6,427 nucleotides of DNA from an uncultured Bacilli bacterium (lineage in GTDB: Bacteria > Bacillota_I > Bacilli_A > RF39 > UBA660): NCBI GenBank assembly GCA_944327405.1, contig CALVHK010000059.1, positions 1 through 6,427 of the forward strand, given 5' to 3'. The translations under genes and the position numbers were made by a program. The notes under the pieces were generated by a model that was not told the origin of the DNA, did not search any database, and saw nothing but the letters and a program-made list of their open reading frames with translations. Shown in pieces: positions 4,490-6,427 of the stretch (positions are counted from its first letter, which is position 1; the number at the start of each line of letters is the position of its first letter).

Positions 4490-6016
4490 TTATTTTGCTT
4501 CTATTCTTTGGAATAGAATCGTTGGTTCATTTAGGTTTAAACCAGTTTCTAAAGCTCCAAAGTTACTTATACTTTCATAACTGGTCTCTTTGGTGTTTAA
4601 CTCATCGAGTATTTTCTTGCTGGTATCTGGTATAAAAGGACTTAAAAGAATTGCACAAATACGAATAGATTCTAATAAGTTATATAATACCGTTGCTAGT
4701 CTATCCTTTTTGCTTTCATCTTTAGCTAGAGTCCATGGGGTTGTCTCATCAATATATTTATTACAACTTCTTAATACTTCCATGATCTCTTCTATTGCTT
4801 CATTAACTTTTAAGCTATTCATTTTAGCCTCAACAATATCTTTTAGAGCTAGAACACTACTTATTAAATCATTGTCAACATCTTCTGTAACTTTCGGATT
4901 GCTTACAATTCCTTCAAAGTATTTATGTGACATGGTAATTGATCTATTTACAAGATTTCCTAAAGTATTCGCTAAATCACTGTTTGTTCTAGAAATAAGG
5001 GCCTCTTCAGAGAAATTGCCATCACTTCCAAAAGGTACTTCTCTTAGAGCATAATATCTTACCGCATCCACTCCATAAGAATCAATGTATTCTCTTGGAT
5101 CTTTATAGTTGCCTAAGCTTTTTGAAATTTTACCACCATCAATTTTTAACCAGCCATGGCCAAATACTTGATGAGGTAGAGGAAGATCTAGAGCCATTAA
5201 CATACAAGGCCAAATGATTACGTGGAATCTCACTATTTCTTTTCCCACTAAGTGAAGATCAGCAGGCCAGTATTTTTTCATTAAAGTATCCTCTTCTGGG
5301 TATCCTAAGGAAGTAATATAATTAGATAAAGCATCTACCCATACATAGACAACATGTTTCGGATCAAAATCAACAGGTATTCCCCAAGTAAAACTTGTTC
5401 TTGATACACATAAATCTTCTAGTCCGGGATTGATAAAATTATTTAACATTTCATTTTTACGTGATAATGGTAAAATAAAGTCCGGATGCTCATCATAGTA
5501 TTTTACTAATCTGTCTTGATATTTTGATAGTTTGAAAAAGTATGCTTCTTCACTTACTAATTTTACTTCTCTTCCACAATCCGGACATTTGCCATCAGAA
5601 GCTTGAGATTCCGTCCAAAATGATTCACAAGGAACGCAGTATAATCCTTCATATGTTCCCTTATAAATATCACCTTGATCGTATAATTTCTTAAATATTT
5701 TTTGTACCCTTCTTACATGATCTTCATCCGTAGTACGTATAAAATAATTATAAGAAATATTTAGTGACTTCCATAAGTCTTTAGCATCTTCGATAATTTT
5801 ATCGACATATTCTTTTGGGGTTACGCCAGCTTCCCGTGCTTTCTTTTCAATTTTTTCACCGTGTTCGTCTGTACCCGTTTGGTAATATACATCATATCCG
5901 GTTAGCCTTTTGTACCTAGCGATAGAATCAGCGATAATTGTTGTGTAACAATGGCCGATATGAAAATTAGCACTTGGATAATAAATTGGTGTCGTAATAT
6001 AAAATTTTTCTTTCAC
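4490..6016 (-). CDS. metG: Methionyl-tRNA synthetase
   Basis: 508-aa class I aminoacyl-tRNA synthetase that charges tRNA-Met. HIGH motif as HIGH at 19-22; KMSKS motif as KISKS at 296-300; connective-peptide zinc knuckle with C127-x2-C130 and C144-x2-C147; FGHGWL at 285-290; anticodon-binding helical domain from about 340, including PWTLAK at 427-432. The protein stops at LFQRIEAK, where the anticodon domain ends, so it lacks the C-terminal EMAP-II/Trbp111-like tRNA-binding extension found in B. subtilis MetS (about 660 aa). Many bacteria have this short form, so it looks complete. The GTG start is supported by AAGGAGG ending 8 nt upstream. A T-box leader with an AUG specifier lies directly upstream, so expression should rise when tRNA-Met is uncharged. 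Confidence 0.97.
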   Translation of the reverse strand: MKEKFYITTPIYYPSANFHIGHCYTTIIADSIARYKRLTGYDVYYQTGTDEHGEKIEKKAREAGVTPKEYVDKIIEDAKDLWKSLNISYNYFIRTTDEDHVRRVQKIFKKLYDQGDIYKGTYEGLYCVPCESFWTESQASDGKCPDCGREVKLVSEEAYFFKLSKYQDRLVKYYDEHPDFILPLSRKNEMLNNFINPGLEDLCVSRTSFTWGIPVDFDPKHVVYVWVDALSNYITSLGYPEEDTLMKKYWPADLHLVGKEIVRFHVIIWPCMLMALDLPLPHQVFGHGWLKIDGGKISKSLGNYKDPREYIDSYGVDAVRYYALREVPFGSDGNFSEEALISRTNSDLANTLGNLVNRSITMSHKYFEGIVSNPKVTEDVDNDLISSVLALKDIVEAKMNSLKVNEAIEEIMEVLRSCNKYIDETTPWTLAKDESKKDRLATVLYNLLESIRICAILLSPFIPDTSKKILDELNTKETSYESISNFGALETGLNLNEPTILFQRIEAK

Positions 6017-6022
6017 TTTCTT

Positions 6023-6031
6023 CTCCTCCTT
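6023..6031 (-). promoter_or_regulatory. metG Shine-Dalgarno, complementary to the T-box 3' arm
   Basis: The minus strand reads AAGGAGGAG, a very strong site for the GTG start at 6016. It can pair with CUCGUCCUU (6065-6057), the 3' arm of the T-box antiterminator, at 8 of 9 positions (the mismatch is G6062 against G6026). In a sequestered state the ribosome binding site would be hidden. Confidence 0.55.
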
Positions 6032-6040
6032 TAAAATAAA

Positions 6041-6094
6041 TAAAAAACCATAAACTAAGGACGAGTAAACCCCGTGGTACCACCTTAATTCATG
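6041..6094 (-). terminator. Candidate terminator-like helix at the 3' end of the T-box
   Basis: In the metG leader, CAUGAAUUAAGG (6094-6083) can pair over 12 bp with CCUUAGUUUAUG (6060-6049), and the helix is followed by G and six U (6047-6042). It shares its upper AAGG/CCUU pairs with the antiterminator instead of competing with it, so whether it works as the off-state terminator is doubtful. The CAUG at its base can alternatively close a small hairpin, CAUGA/UCAUG (6106-6091). Confidence 0.35.
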
Positions 6095-6240
6095 ATTTTA
6101 TTCATGCACTTTCCTATTATAACGGATAGATCCGCTTAAACTCCAGAGTCATCTTCCTTATTCCTTAGTGTTTATTTCCATCAGCCATAAACTTTCTTTA
6201 AGCATAAGTAATAAGTACTCATTCCTTCAACATTTAATGG
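6041..6240 (-). promoter_or_regulatory. T-box leader of metG, tRNA-Met (AUG specifier)
   Basis: Stem I: GAGU (6220-6217) pairs with ACUC (6149-6146), and CUUAUU (6215-6210) with AAUAAG (6162-6157). The specifier bulge GAAG-AUG-A places AUG at 6152-6150, matching the tRNA-Met anticodon. The AGUA (6219-6216) opposite GAA (6156-6154) resembles the loop-E motif. The distal hairpin GUUUAU (6192-6187) / AUAAAC (6175-6170) carries the terminal-loop motif GCUGAUGGAA. A small stem CGGA/UCCG (around 6133-6122) follows. The T-box core AAGGUGGUACCACG (6086-6073) has UGGU (6082-6079), which fits the ACCA end of tRNA-Met. Antiterminator: AAGG/CCUU (6086-6083 / 6060-6057) plus ACGGG/CUCGU around a GUUUA loop. 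Regulation is by uncharged tRNA-Met; the off-state structure is unusual. Confidence 0.93.
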
Positions 6241-6244
6241 TTTC

Positions 6245-6274
6245 ATTATAATATATGTATTATTAAAATGTCAA
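6245..6274 (-). promoter_or_regulatory. Sigma-A promoter of the metG T-box transcript
   Basis: The minus strand has perfect TTGACA (6274-6269) and TATAAT (6250-6245) hexamers at an 18-nt spacing. Transcription would begin near 6238, just before Stem I, so the leader is about 220 nt long. With both hexamers at consensus, control is expected at the T-box and not at initiation. Confidence 0.85.
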
Positions 6275-6285
6275 GTACAAGTTTC

Positions 6286-6322
6286 ATTGAAAATTTTTGC
6301 CGTTTTGGCACTTTTTTTCAAT
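6286..6322. repeat. Interrupted inverted repeat, possible terminator of the upstream gene
   Basis: Plus-strand outer arms ATTGAAAA (6286-6293) and TTTTCAAT (6315-6322) and inner arms TGCC (6298-6301) and GGCA (6307-6310) are separated by a 4x4 internal loop. It begins 3 nt after the stop of the minus-strand gene at the window edge and ends before the metG promoter. The best T run (6312-6318) follows the inner hairpin on the plus strand, and the minus strand has only four U after an A run. A terminator for the leftward gene is therefore plausible but weak. Confidence 0.4.
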
Positions 6323-6325
6323 TTA

Positions 6326-6427
6326 TTATATATCTAGTTTTTGAGAGAAAATACTTGATACAAATTTACCAATAATCACTTCATCTTTTAGAGGAGATTC
6401 ACTAACCATGATAATTAGACCAATACT
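6326..6427 (-). CDS. C-terminal fragment of a SpoVT-like (AbrB family plus GAF) regulator
   Basis: 33 codons are open from the window edge to TAA at 6328-6326, ending in SSIFSQKLDI; the 5' part lies outside the window. The fragment starts SIGLIIMVSES, followed by a charged KDE stretch and an amphipathic helix ending in QKLDI. This resembles the last strand and helix of the SpoVT GAF domain, where an IGAVI-type strand is followed by an AAxFLxxQxE helix. SpoVT is a forespore transcription factor, and the other sporulation gene here (spoIIR) makes this plausible. It is co-directional with metG but separated from it by an inverted repeat and the metG promoter. That a real gene ends here is fairly likely; the identity rests on 33 residues recalled by pattern and should be treated as tentative. 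Confidence 0.45.
   Translation of the reverse strand, partial: SIGLIIMVSESPLKDEVIIGKFVSSIFSQKLDI

Noticed and set aside
4590..5054. Open plus-strand frame of 154 codons inside metG
   Set aside because: Antisense to strongly conserved metG sequence, low-complexity Ser/Leu-rich product and no Shine-Dalgarno; the same applies to plus-strand frames at 1442-1630, 2284-2502 and 2899-3117.
1..6427. Mollicute genetic code (TGA as Trp), given the low GC
   Set aside because: Trp residues in conserved positions (for example in MetG and SpoIIR) use TGG, all genes are open under the standard code, and cell-wall and sporulation genes are present.
1..6427. CRISPR array, tRNA, rRNA, insertion sequence or attachment site
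   Set aside because: No spaced direct repeats, cloverleaf, transposase motif or terminal inverted repeats were seen on either strand.

Overview
The window is AT-rich, low-GC Gram-positive DNA. Reading frames use the standard bacterial code (Trp is TGG, and no in-frame TGA is needed). A SpoIIR homologue, a type I (zinc-binding) L31, MurA, and a T-box leader upstream of a methionyl-tRNA synthetase gene all point to a member of the Bacillota, probably an uncultured Bacilli / Erysipelotrichales-like lineage that sporulates or descends from sporulators. The exact taxon cannot be fixed from this window. The grouping of rpmE, a murA paralogue, spoIIR and mntP resembles a compressed form of the B. 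subtilis rpmE-spoIIR-ywlD neighbourhood (recalled, not checked).

Layout, left to right. A minus-strand block holds an amidoligase-family gene (4-843), rpmE (915-1127), an SGNH-fold protein (1207-1878) and murA (1911-3164). It is finely punctuated: rpmE and murA have stop codons inside their own terminator stems, the rpmE terminator U-tract is also the start of the amidoligase -35 box, and the rpmE -35 box contains the stop codon of the SGNH gene. A 208-bp divergent region (3165-3372) carries the murA sigma-A promoter, a perfect 17-bp palindrome centred on its -35 box and a second perfect dyad in the murA leader. Rightward from there run spoIIR (3382-3885) and mntP (3926-4459). Both start with TTG, and the mntP Shine-Dalgarno is buried in a hairpin placed just after the spoIIR stop. 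Converging on mntP from the right is metG (4490-6016, GTG start), preceded by a tRNA-Met-type T-box leader with its own strong promoter. At the right edge is the last 33 codons of another minus-strand gene whose C-terminus resembles the GAF domain of SpoVT.

Functionally this is mostly housekeeping: peptidoglycan precursor synthesis (MurA), translation (L31, MetG), forespore signalling (SpoIIR), Mn2+ export (MntP). Two proteins stand out as less ordinary: a stand-alone GCS/glutamine-synthetase-fold amidoligase, and an SGNH-fold protein that has apparently lost the catalytic Ser, Asn and His positions. The most interesting regulatory signal is the metG T-box. Specifier AUG, the terminal-loop motif and the antiterminator are all recognisable, but the usual competing terminator strand is missing, while the 3' arm of the antiterminator is complementary at 8 of 9 positions to the metG Shine-Dalgarno. 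This suggests a translational or otherwise non-canonical T-box.
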